A DNA stretch of 7,184 nt from Promethearchaeota archaeon (GCA_019894875.1 JAGXNR010000136.1:1-7184); one strand, 5' to 3'; shown: positions 1 through 7,017, counted from the first letter of the stretch. The notes: generated by a model not told the origin, from the letters alone. Program-made: numbers and translations.

Positions 1-953
1 CTCTACCACCGGGTATAGGATCTCTTTCTGCTTTGGAAAACTTAAGTATTTCCTCAAATGAACTGCTTGAATTACCAGATTCGATAGGATCTCTTAAATC
101 ATTATTAAGACTTGAAATAACCGATAATAAACTAAAGTCATTACCTGATTCCATTGGGGGGCTCTCTTCTCTTAAAATATTAAGATGTGATCGTAATCAA
201 CTTAGTAAAATTCCTGATTCTATTGGGGAATTATTATCACTTGAATCTTTAAAACTTGATATTAACAACTTAAATAGCATCCCTGACACAATTGGTCAAT
301 TAAAAAGTTTGAAAGAACTAAATTTGTATGATAATAAATTAAATAATTTTCCCGGAACTCTAGGTGAACTATCATCATTAGAGATATTAGATTTAAGTAA
401 AAATGAACTTTCAAGCCTTCCTGAGTCAATTGGTTCACTAGATTCATTATTAGAATTAGATTTATCTACAAATAAATTAACTTATATTCCTCCCTCAATT
501 GGTGCTTTACCTAATTTAAAAAATCTAATTTTAGGTTTTAATCGTTTAGCAGATATCCCAAAATCCCTTGGTTTTTTAACTACATTGGAAGTTTTAGATT
601 TAGGGAAAAATCGATTAAATTTTATTCCTGAAACAATAGGTTCATTAACAGCACTTAAGTATTTATACCTCTATTATAATGAGTTAAGTAGTATCCCAGA
701 CTCTATTGGATCTTTACAATCATTGAAATATTTGTATTTAGGGAATAACAAGTTAAGTACACTCCCAGAATCGCTAGGCCATTTGAAGTCTTTAAAATAC
801 TTATTCTTAAGAGCGAATTACTTAAATGAACTACCTGAAACACTAGAATTATTACCCTCTTTACAGTATTTAAATATTGAAAAGAATAATCTTAAAGGAT
901 ATTTGGATTTTGTACATAAATTAGAACTTAAGGGAATTAAAATTTTAAAATAA
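1..953 (+). CDS. Leucine-rich-repeat protein, 5'-truncated by the window edge
   Basis: The reading frame is open from the first bases, and the codons before the TTG at 33 already read as a good LRR unit (PPGIGSLSALENL). That TTG is therefore an internal Leu codon and the true start lies outside the window. What is visible is 13 consecutive 23-residue repeats with consensus P-[DE]-[ST]-[IL]-G-x-L-x-S-L-x-x-L-x-L-x-x-N-x-L-x-x-[LI], followed by a 16-residue tail (LDFVHKLELKGIKILK) that resembles the C-terminal cap of such proteins, then TAA. This consensus belongs to the plant-like or Ras-suppressor class of LRRs, which form a curved solenoid used for protein binding. I see no signal peptide, membrane segment or GTPase domain in this part, but the N-terminus is missing, so location and partner are unknown. 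It runs in the same direction as hutU, 100 bp upstream. Nothing ties it functionally to histidine breakdown. Confidence 0.93.
   Translation, partial: LPPGIGSLSALENLSISSNELLELPDSIGSLKSLLRLEITDNKLKSLPDSIGGLSSLKILRCDRNQLSKIPDSIGELLSLESLKLDINNLNSIPDTIGQLKSLKELNLYDNKLNNFPGTLGELSSLEILDLSKNELSSLPESIGSLDSLLELDLSTNKLTYIPPSIGALPNLKNLILGFNRLADIPKSLGFLTTLEVLDLGKNRLNFIPETIGSLTALKYLYLYYNELSSIPDSIGSLQSLKYLYLGNNKLSTLPESLGHLKSLKYLFLRANYLNELPETLELLPSLQYLNIEKNNLKGYLDFVHKLELKGIKILK
6..902 (+). repeat. Thirteen in-frame 69-bp LRR-coding tandem repeats
   Basis: Starting at the codon for the first Pro (position 6), every repeat is exactly 23 codons. Thirteen units fill 897 bp with no insertion or deletion and end at Tyr codon 900-902. 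Units are diverged at DNA level but keep the Pro, Ile/Leu-Gly, Leu and Asn positions. The array extends to the left edge, so more units may lie upstream. Unit 13 is the most degenerate: Gly is lost in its P-E-T-L-E start and it ends in Gly-Tyr. That fits its position next to the C-terminal cap. Confidence 0.93.
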
Positions 954-1026
954 TCAGTTAAATTATAAAAAATCTTTTCATTTTAACAGTAAACGTTGAT
1001 GTATTATTCTTTTCAAGATTAATCAC

Positions 1027-1049
1027 TTAAAAATCATATTATTTAAATA
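1027..1049 (+). promoter_or_regulatory. Candidate TATA-type promoter elements for hutU
   Basis: Two A/T boxes lie just ahead of hutU: TTAAAAAT at 1027-1034 and TTTAAATA at 1042-1049. If the host is archaeal and transcription starts about 24-26 bp downstream of the box centre, the first box places the start of the RNA at the ATG at 1054. The second places it near the in-frame ATG at 1072. Either would give a leaderless mRNA, which agrees with the lack of a Shine-Dalgarno sequence here. The surrounding DNA is so AT-rich that both matches could be chance. Confidence 0.3.
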
Positions 1050-1053
1050 TTAA

Positions 1054-3096
1054 ATGCTGTTAGATAAAAGTATGGATATTTCAAAAGCTATGAGTTTCAA
1101 ATTATCGAATGAATTACCTTTATATCCTAAATTTGTTGAAGGAATTAGAAGGGCTCCGTCAAGAGGTTACACTCTTAATACTTCCCAAACAAAATTAGCT
1201 TTAAAAAATGCAGTAAGGTATATCGATCCTTCTTTACATGAAACTCTTATTCCGGAATTCTTAAAAGAACTAGTTTCAAGAGGAAGAATCTATGGCTACC
1301 GATTCAGACCCGAAGGACACATAAAAGCAAAGCCAATAGATGAATATTCTGGAAAGATTCTTGAAGGAAAAGCCTTACAAGTAATGATTGATAACAATCT
1401 TGATTTTGATGTAGCATTATATCCTTATGAATTGGTAACCTATGGAGAAAGTGGCCAAGTATTTCAAAACTGGATGCAATATCGATTGGTAAAGAAATAT
1501 TTAGAAGAATTAACAGAAGATCAAACTCTTACTATAGCCTCAGGACATCCTGTTGGACTTTTCCCCTCATCAAAAATGGCGCCTAGAGTGATTTCTACGA
1601 ATGGCCTCATGGTTGGGATGTTTGATAATCCAAAAGACTTTTCCTCCGCTGCAGCACTTGGTGTAGCTAATTATGGACAAATGACAGCAGGGGGTTGGAT
1701 GTATATCGGACCACAAGGAATCGTTCATGGGACGTATATAACACTAATGAATGCGGGAAGATTATATCTTAATATCCCTCCCGAAAAGGATTTAACGGGG
1801 ATAGTATACCTCTCATCCGGTCTTGGTGGTATGAGTGGGGCTCAAGCAAAAGCTGTGGAAATTGCAGGTGGCATTGGTGTCATTGCAGAAGTCGATGAGT
1901 CAAGAATCAAGACAAGATATGAGCAAGGATGGGTTTCAATGATCTCAGATGATTTAGATGAAATTTTTAGGTGGGTAAAAGAAGCTAGAGAATCTGGTAG
2001 ATCTCTATCAATTGCATATAACGGAAATGTCGTAAATTTATGGAAATATATTGTTGAAAACAATATAAAAGTAGAACTTGCTTCTGATCAAACTTCTTGT
2101 CATGCTGTTTATGAGGGTGGTTATACACCCTACCAGATCACTTTTAAAGAAGGAAGAAAGTTAATTAAATCTGATATTAAAGGATTTAAACAACTTGTTG
2201 ATGAATCTTTAAGAGAACAATTCAAATACATCAAAATAATGAAAGAAGAAAGGCAAACTTTTTTCTGGGATTATGGAAATTCCTTTATGAAAGCAGTATA
2301 TGATGCTGGAGTTAATGAGATTGCAAAAAATGGAAAAGATCCTTCGACAGGATTTATTTTTCCGTCATACGTGGAAGATATTATGGGTCCAATATGTTTT
2401 GATTTCGGATATGGGCCATTTCGATGGGTTTGCCTTTCAGGAAAAGAAGAAGATTTAGACAAAACTGATCAGGTGGCAATGAGTTGTATTAATCCCGAAC
2501 AACGCACTCAGGACCGAGATAATTATCACTGGATTAAAAATGCTAAAAAAAACCGGTTGGTTGTAGGAACACAAGCAAGAATATTATATGCTGATGCTGA
2601 AGAAAGGATTAATATCGCTCTTAAATTTAATGAATTAGTTAGGAAGGGTAAAATTGGGCCATTAATGCTTGGACGAGATCATCATGATGTATCAGGAACA
2701 GACTCTCCCTTTAGAGAAACATCTAATATTAAAGATGGAAGTAATATAATGGCAGAAATGGCAGTCCACTGTTTTACTGGAAATGCAATTAGAGGCATGA
2801 CTTATGTAGTTTTATCAAATGGAGGGGGAGTAGGTGTTGGAAAATGCATTAATGGTGGTTTTGGGTTGGTCCTAGATGGTTCTGAAAAAGTAGATTATAT
2901 AATTAGAACTGCAATTGAATGGGATGTTATGGGAGGAATTGCACGTCGGGGTTGGGCAAGAAACACTAACGCTTTTGAAACAGCTTATAAATGGAACATT
3001 GAAAATAAGGGAAGAGGACAATTAACATTACCATTTATAGCTGAAGAAGAATTAATAGATAATATTGTAAGAGATTATTTTGAAAAACATACTTGA
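1054..3096 (+). CDS. hutU: Urocanate hydratase (urocanase), long form
   Basis: Cytosolic NAD-dependent enzyme (EC 4.2.1.49) that hydrates urocanate to 4-imidazolone-5-propionate, the second step of histidine breakdown. At 680 residues it matches the long urocanases (vertebrate UROC1 is about 676) rather than the proteobacterial/Bacillus form of about 550-560. The extra N-terminal region (residues about 20-75, including ALKNAVRY) looks vertebrate-like. Motifs seen: YGQMTAGGW and YIGPQGIVHGT before the NAD-site segment SSGLGGMSGAQ (254-264), SDQTSCH near 346-352, GPFRWVC (454-460), QARILY (507-512), GRDHHDVSGTDSPFRET (540-556) and NGGGVGVG (589-596). The short-form signature cysteine (R-I-C-W) is Leu511 here. 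The ATG at 1054 is the longest choice. In-frame ATGs at 1072 and 1090 are possible, because conserved sequence begins only near residue 17 and no start has a Shine-Dalgarno. It is the first gene of hutU-hutH-hutI. The product call is secure; the exact start is not. Confidence 0.97.
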   Translation: MLLDKSMDISKAMSFKLSNELPLYPKFVEGIRRAPSRGYTLNTSQTKLALKNAVRYIDPSLHETLIPEFLKELVSRGRIYGYRFRPEGHIKAKPIDEYSGKILEGKALQVMIDNNLDFDVALYPYELVTYGESGQVFQNWMQYRLVKKYLEELTEDQTLTIASGHPVGLFPSSKMAPRVISTNGLMVGMFDNPKDFSSAAALGVANYGQMTAGGWMYIGPQGIVHGTYITLMNAGRLYLNIPPEKDLTGIVYLSSGLGGMSGAQAKAVEIAGGIGVIAEVDESRIKTRYEQGWVSMISDDLDEIFRWVKEARESGRSLSIAYNGNVVNLWKYIVENNIKVELASDQTSCHAVYEGGYTPYQITFKEGRKLIKSDIKGFKQLVDESLREQFKYIKIMKEERQTFFWDYGNSFMKAVYDAGVNEIAKNGKDPSTGFIFPSYVEDIMGPICFDFGYGPFRWVCLSGKEEDLDKTDQVAMSCINPEQRTQDRDNYHWIKNAKKNRLVVGTQARILYADAEERINIALKFNELVRKGKIGPLMLGRDHHDVSGTDSPFRETSNIKDGSNIMAEMAVHCFTGNAIRGMTYVVLSNGGGVGVGKCINGGFGLVLDGSEKVDYIIRTAIEWDVMGGIARRGWARNTNAFETAYKWNIENKGRGQLTLPFIAEEELIDNIVRDYFEKHT

Positions 3097-3140
3097 ACCA
3101 ATAAATACCAATTCATACATAATGTTCTGATAATAATTTT

Positions 3141-3145
3141 AAGGT
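3141..3145 (+). promoter_or_regulatory. Weak ribosome binding site of hutH
   Basis: AAGGT lies 10 nt before the hutH ATG, a partial match to the anti-Shine-Dalgarno complement GGAGGT. The rest of the 59-bp hutU-hutH gap is AT-rich. I see no hairpin-plus-T-run terminator in it, so read-through from hutU is likely. Confidence 0.4.
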
Positions 3146-3155
3146 TAGTAATAAC

Positions 3156-4664
3156 ATGAATAATAACAACTTTCGATACGGTTTCGATAAACTAACAATA
3201 GATCTTGCGCTGAAATTGGCAAAAGGTCAAATTAAGGGAGAAATAACTGATGAAGTAAAAACAAAAATATTGAAAAGTTTTAATGCTGTTAAATTAATAG
3301 CTCAAGGAGACCGACTAGTATATAGTATAAATACTGGGTTTGGGTCATTATGTTCAACTAAAATTTCGATTAAAGAGACAAGAAATTTGCAAATAAATCT
3401 TCTTAAAAGCCATAGTGTCGGCGTAGGTTCTCCAATAGATATAGAAATTTCAAAATTGATGTTAATTTTAAAAGTTCATGTATTATGCTTTGGCTATTCT
3501 GGGATCTCCTTACAAGTAATAGAAAGAATATGCTGGCATATAGATCACGATTTTATACCTCTTGTGCCTGAACAAGGCTCCGTAGGGGCTTCAGGTGATT
3601 TAGCACCTCTAGCACATTTATTTTTACCCCTAATTGGATTAGGATATTTAACTAAGAACGGAAAAAATTACCATAAATCTGAAAAAATCTTAAAAGAGCA
3701 TAATTTGGGAGTTTTAGAACTTCAAGCAAAAGAAGGCTTAGCTTTAATCAACGGAACTCAGTTTATAGCTGCTTTTGGTATTAAAATTGCTGAGAAGTTC
3801 TCAAATTGCCTTGATCATGCTGACCTTATCAGTAGTTTATCCCTTGATAGTTATCTGGGATCTTTCCAGCCGTTTGAGAAAAAATTAATAGAACTACGCC
3901 CTCATCATGGAGCCTTAATCGTAGCTGATAGAATGAGAAAAATACTTAAGGATTCACAATTAGTAGAGTCACATAAAGATTGTGGACGTGTACAAGATCC
4001 TTATTCTATTAGATGTATACCACAAGTTCATGGTGCATCGAGAGATGCTTTCTACCATTTTAAAGAAATATTAGAATGCGAATTGAATTCTGTCACTGAT
4101 AATCCCGTAATTTTTAGTAAAGAAGAGACATATAGTGGGGGAAACTTTCATGGACAACCGTTAGCTTTACCTCTAGATTATGTGGGTCTAGCTGCATCTG
4201 AAATTGGGAATATCTCTGATCGAAGGGTTTATTTACTCCTTGAGGGAAAATGGGGTTTACCCCCTTATTTAATTGAAAATGCAGGTATTAATTCTGGATT
4301 TATGGTTACTCAATATGTAACCGCCGCTCTAACAAGCGAAAATAAATCTCTTTGTTACCCTGCAAGTGCAGATAGCATCCCTACAGGAAGTGGTCAAGAA
4401 GATCATGTAAGTATGGGTTCCATTAGTGCCAGAAAGACTCTTAAAATTATAGAAAACCTCGAAAAGATTCTCGCTGTAGAACTCTTATGCGCTGCACAAG
4501 CTTTTGATTTTAGAAAACCATTGAAGTCAAGTAGAATTCTCGAGGAATGCCATAAACATATACGTAAAATCATACCATTTATAAAAGAAGATACAATCTT
4601 GTCTGAATATATTAATTCAGCGATTGAAATTATAAGGAGTAATGTATTATTATCATTCGCTTAG
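3156..4664 (+). CDS. hutH: Histidine ammonia-lyase (histidase)
   Basis: Cytosolic, normally tetrameric enzyme (EC 4.3.1.3) that removes ammonia from L-histidine to give trans-urocanate, the entry step of the pathway. Its 502 residues match the usual length of about 500-510. The Ala145-Ser146-Gly147 triad in VGASGDLAPLAHL cyclises to the MIO electrophile (Ala142-Ser143-Gly144 in Pseudomonas putida HutH). Other active-site residues are in place: Tyr56 in VYSINTGFG, His86 in KSHSVGVG, Asn199 in LALINGTQ, Gln280, Tyr283 and Arg286 in VQDPYSIRC, Phe331 in GNFHGQP, and Glu415 in SGQEDHVSMGS. His86, with no Phe-Leu type selectivity pattern, and the hut context favour histidase over phenylalanine or tyrosine ammonia-lyase or an aminomutase. 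The ATG start gives a normal N-terminus (FRYGFDKLTIDLALKLA). It lies 59 bp after hutU and 19 bp before hutI on the same strand. Confidence 0.97.
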   Translation: MNNNNFRYGFDKLTIDLALKLAKGQIKGEITDEVKTKILKSFNAVKLIAQGDRLVYSINTGFGSLCSTKISIKETRNLQINLLKSHSVGVGSPIDIEISKLMLILKVHVLCFGYSGISLQVIERICWHIDHDFIPLVPEQGSVGASGDLAPLAHLFLPLIGLGYLTKNGKNYHKSEKILKEHNLGVLELQAKEGLALINGTQFIAAFGIKIAEKFSNCLDHADLISSLSLDSYLGSFQPFEKKLIELRPHHGALIVADRMRKILKDSQLVESHKDCGRVQDPYSIRCIPQVHGASRDAFYHFKEILECELNSVTDNPVIFSKEETYSGGNFHGQPLALPLDYVGLAASEIGNISDRRVYLLLEGKWGLPPYLIENAGINSGFMVTQYVTAALTSENKSLCYPASADSIPTGSGQEDHVSMGSISARKTLKIIENLEKILAVELLCAAQAFDFRKPLKSSRILEECHKHIRKIIPFIKEDTILSEYINSAIEIIRSNVLLSFA

Positions 4665-4672
4665 AAATTAAA

Positions 4673-4677
4673 GAGGG
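4673..4677 (+). promoter_or_regulatory. Ribosome binding site of hutI
   Basis: GAGGG is placed 6 nt before the ATG at 4684, inside the 19-bp hutH-hutI gap. This clear Shine-Dalgarno supports the 4684 start and translation of hutI from a transcript shared with hutH. Confidence 0.65.
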
Positions 4678-4683
4678 AATTAT

Positions 4684-5991
4684 ATGTTTGTAGCATCAAC
4701 ATATGAAAAAAAAGAAATATTTGCTGATAGCGAACCAGATCTCGTAATTTTTGGTGCAAACGAATTAATTACTATGAATACAACCTATGGTGCCCCAAGA
4801 ATTGGTGAAGATATGTCTAATTTAGCTTTTATCAATGATGGGGCAATTGGTATAAAGGATGATCGAATTATCTTCACGGGAACAACAGAGGATTTAATCT
4901 CTAAATATTCTCTTGAGAAAATTGAAACAAAAATCGATGCTTCGAATAAATTAGTTACTCCTGGTTTTGTAGATCCACATACCCATATCATTTTTGATGG
5001 TACGCGAGAAAATGAACTTTCTATGAAACTTAAGGGAAAATCATATCTCGATATTCTTAATGAAGGAGGTGGGATTTTAAAGACTGTTAGAGATACTAGA
5101 AAGGCTTCAATAGAGAAATTAGTTCTGAATGGTAAAAAAATTTTAGATCAAATGTTAGCATATGGTACAACAACAATAGAGACAAAATCTGGATATGGTT
5201 TAACAACAGAGAGTGAAATAAAATTATTAAAGGCGATAAAAACCTTAAATACAGACCATTGCATAGATATAATTCCTACTTTTTTAGGAGCACACGCAAT
5301 ACCCGGTGAATTTCAAAATAACCCAGAAGAATATGTTGATTTAATAGTAACAGAAATGATACCTAGTATCGCTAAAGAGAATCTTGCCGAATTTTGTGAT
5401 GTCTTCTGTGAGGAAGGCATATTTTCTATAGAACAATCCAGAAAAATATTACAAACGGCAAAGCAGTACGGCTTACAATCTCTAATTCATGTGGATGAGA
5501 TTGTAGATACTAACGGTGCTATGTTAGCGGCTGAAATGATGGCAGTACAAGCGAGTCATTTATTAAAATCGAATGATGAAGGATTAAAAGCTATGGCAGA
5601 ATCTAATGTTATTGCTACACTGTTACCCGGAACTCCCTTCTGTTTAATGTCTAATGAATATGCACCAGCAAGAAAAATGGTTGATCTAGGAATACCTATT
5701 GCATTAGCAACTGATTTAAATCCAAATTGTTGGACACCGTCTATGCAAATGATAATTACTTTAGCTTGTTACAATATGCAACTTTCACCAGCTGAAGCTT
5801 TAACTGCTTCTACAATAAACAGCGCATGTGCAATTCAACAACAGGATGAAATAGGAAGTATTGAGATTGGTAAAAAGGCGGATTTAATAATTTTTGATGT
5901 TCCGAATCATCAATTCCTCCCTTATCAATTTGGAGTAAATCTAGTATCAAAAGTTATAAAAAATGGAAAGATTGTAATAAATAATAGTTAA
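4684..5991 (+). CDS. hutI: Imidazolonepropionase
   Basis: Cytosolic metal-dependent amidohydrolase (EC 3.5.2.7) that opens 4-imidazolone-5-propionate to N-formimino-L-glutamate, the third step. The TIM-barrel metal site is complete: His99 and His101 in DPHTH, His269 in HVDEI, and Asp344 in ATDLNPN. Glu272 (the likely catalytic acid/base), His292 in QASHLL, Arg108 in GTREN, Tyr171 in KSGYGL and His204 in LGAHAIPGEF complete the substrate pocket expected from the Bacillus subtilis enzyme. The small beta-sandwich is built from both ends (DLVIFGANELITM near the N-terminus, GKKADLIIFD near the C-terminus). At 435 residues it is slightly longer than the usual 405-425, with about 18 extra N-terminal residues (MFVASTYEKKEIFADSEP). 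A good Shine-Dalgarno supports this start. The DLNPN motif is like vertebrate AMDHD1 (DFNPN) rather than the bacterial DFNPG. It is last in the hutUHI series. Confidence 0.96.
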   Translation: MFVASTYEKKEIFADSEPDLVIFGANELITMNTTYGAPRIGEDMSNLAFINDGAIGIKDDRIIFTGTTEDLISKYSLEKIETKIDASNKLVTPGFVDPHTHIIFDGTRENELSMKLKGKSYLDILNEGGGILKTVRDTRKASIEKLVLNGKKILDQMLAYGTTTIETKSGYGLTTESEIKLLKAIKTLNTDHCIDIIPTFLGAHAIPGEFQNNPEEYVDLIVTEMIPSIAKENLAEFCDVFCEEGIFSIEQSRKILQTAKQYGLQSLIHVDEIVDTNGAMLAAEMMAVQASHLLKSNDEGLKAMAESNVIATLLPGTPFCLMSNEYAPARKMVDLGIPIALATDLNPNCWTPSMQMIITLACYNMQLSPAEALTASTINSACAIQQQDEIGSIEIGKKADLIIFDVPNHQFLPYQFGVNLVSKVIKNGKIVINNS

Positions 5992-6006
5992 TCAATACAA
6001 GAATTC

Positions 6007-6924
6007 TTAAAAATCAAAATAATGTTCTAATAAGTGTTTTTCTTCTAGTTTTTGAGGATTTTCAAGCTGTAGATAATACTCTATTGAATTCAACACGGCA
6101 TCTAAAGGTAAAACACCTACTAATTCTGTACCAACTATTGAAACCCCAAATCGAGCCGCTTCAATTCTAACAAGTTCCATCTGCCTGTAGAGGGGTGTTT
6201 TACGATAGTTAATATTACTAATCCCGACTTGCACATAATCTTTTTCAGCTAGTTCTGTTCCCATTGCCTTAATATTCACTAACCCGCCAGAGCGTAAGTG
6301 AATGGCTTTTGCAACTTTTTTTGCTATTTTAACATTTTTTGTTCCTAGATTAATATTAAAGCTAATTAATGGATGTCTAGCACCAGTGATAATAGCACCT
6401 GCAGTAGGATGGAGTTTATTTGGTCCATAGTCTGGTTTCCGTTCGGAATCGGTTTTAATAGAATCTTTTAGTCCTTCATATTCCCCTACACGAATATTAT
6501 CAATGTTTTTCCTTTCCATTTTTCGTGCTGATTCTTCATATAGATATATTGGAATACCTTCTTTTGCCATAATTTCTGCAAATTTAATAGATAATTCAAC
6601 ACATTCCTCGATAGTAACATTTTGTGCAGGAACAAACGGAACGACATCTATAGCACCTATTCGAGGATGTTGCCCTTTATGTTTATTCATATCTATTAAT
6701 TCTATAGCTTTTTTTGCAGCGGAGACATTTGCTTTTAAAATTGCTTCAGGCGTTCCTAGGAAAGTAACTACCGCACGATTATAATTAATATCGTATTGAA
6801 CATCTACAATACGAGTATTTGGTGTATTCTTAATCTCCGCCACAATCTGTTCAATTTTCTTAGCATCAATTCCCTCGCTATAATTTGGGACTGATTCCAC
6901 AATTTTCTTTTTTCCATTTTCCAT
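6007..6924 (-). CDS. ftcD: Glutamate formimidoyltransferase, single-domain
   Basis: Folate enzyme (EC 2.1.2.5) that moves the formimino group of N-formimino-L-glutamate to tetrahydrofolate, releasing glutamate, the final carbon-skeleton step of this pathway. Its 305 residues cover only the formyltransferase part: an N-terminal subdomain (about 1-180) with VPNYSEG (12-18), HKGQHPRIGAID (82-93) and RVGEYEGL (145-152), then a C-terminal subdomain (about 181-305) with GARHPLISFNINL and IVGTELVGVLPLDAV. His86 corresponds to the catalytic His82 of mammalian FTCD. The cyclodeaminase domain of mammalian FTCD is absent, as in many bacterial and archaeal homologues. The ATG at 6924 is preceded by GAGGT at a 7-nt spacing. 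The gene converges on hutI with 15 bp between the stop codons, so it is transcribed separately from hutUHI. The hut context makes the formiminoglutamate role very likely; the carrier could be a folate or, in some archaea, a related pterin. Confidence 0.95.
   Translation of the reverse strand: MENGKKKIVESVPNYSEGIDAKKIEQIVAEIKNTPNTRIVDVQYDINYNRAVVTFLGTPEAILKANVSAAKKAIELIDMNKHKGQHPRIGAIDVVPFVPAQNVTIEECVELSIKFAEIMAKEGIPIYLYEESARKMERKNIDNIRVGEYEGLKDSIKTDSERKPDYGPNKLHPTAGAIITGARHPLISFNINLGTKNVKIAKKVAKAIHLRSGGLVNIKAMGTELAEKDYVQVGISNINYRKTPLYRQMELVRIEAARFGVSIVGTELVGVLPLDAVLNSIEYYLQLENPQKLEEKHLLEHYFDF
6037..6053 (+). terminator. Possible T-tract terminator for the hutUHI transcript
   Basis: Two runs of five T (6037-6041 and 6049-6053) follow the hutI stop by about 45-60 bp, inside the 3' end of the opposing ftcD. 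Archaeal termination often uses short T-tracts without a hairpin, and the 15-bp convergent gap itself has no stem-loop with T-run. Such runs are common in AT-rich DNA, so this is only a candidate. Confidence 0.2.
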
Positions 6925-6931
6925 TAAAACA

Positions 6932-6938
6932 ACCTCTT
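6932..6938 (-). promoter_or_regulatory. Ribosome binding site of ftcD
   Basis: On the minus strand this reads AAGAGGT, with the GAGGT core 7 nt before the ATG at 6924. It is the clearest Shine-Dalgarno in the window together with that of hutI, and it fixes the ftcD start. It also implies the ftcD message carries a leader and is not leaderless. Confidence 0.65.
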
Positions 6939-6951
6939 ACACATAAATCTG

Positions 6952-6995
6952 ATTTAAATAAATACTTCTAGAAATAAATTAATATAATATTTAAG
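6952..6995 (-). promoter_or_regulatory. AT-rich candidate promoter region of ftcD
   Basis: The 93-bp spacer between ftcD and the gene behind it is almost pure A/T. On the minus strand it offers two TATA-like stretches, CTTAAATATTATATT (6981-6995) and TATTTATTTAAAT (6952-6964). The first would start transcription near 6962 and leave a leader long enough to hold the Shine-Dalgarno; the second would start it almost at the Shine-Dalgarno and fits less well. Base composition makes a firm choice impossible. Confidence 0.25.
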
Positions 6996-7017
6996 AATTG
7001 ATTAAATTAAACCTTAC

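Noticed and set aside
33..35. TTG as the start codon of the LRR protein
   Set aside because: The frame is open upstream to the window edge and bases 6-32 encode the first part of a regular LRR unit, so this is an internal Leu codon.
971..1020. Inverted repeat AATCTT (971-976) / AAGATT (1015-1020) between the LRR gene and hutU
   Set aside because: Only 6 bp arms with a 38-base loop in AT-rich DNA; no stable hairpin or T-run is linked to it.
5999..6008. Perfect 10-bp palindrome AAGAATTCTT spanning the hutI-ftcD gap
   Set aside because: It has no loop, does not extend further, and overlaps the ftcD stop codon; short palindromes like this are expected by chance.
6503..6784. 93-codon open frame on the plus strand inside ftcD
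   Set aside because: It lies antisense to well-conserved ftcD coding sequence and shows no recognisable motif; it is a shadow of the real gene, as are the minus-strand frames inside hutU, hutI and the LRR gene.
6985..6994. Decamer TTAAATATTA shared by the hutU upstream region (1043-1052) and the ftcD upstream region (minus strand)
   Set aside because: It consists only of A and T in a very AT-rich background and sits at different distances from the two start codons, so a shared operator is not supported.
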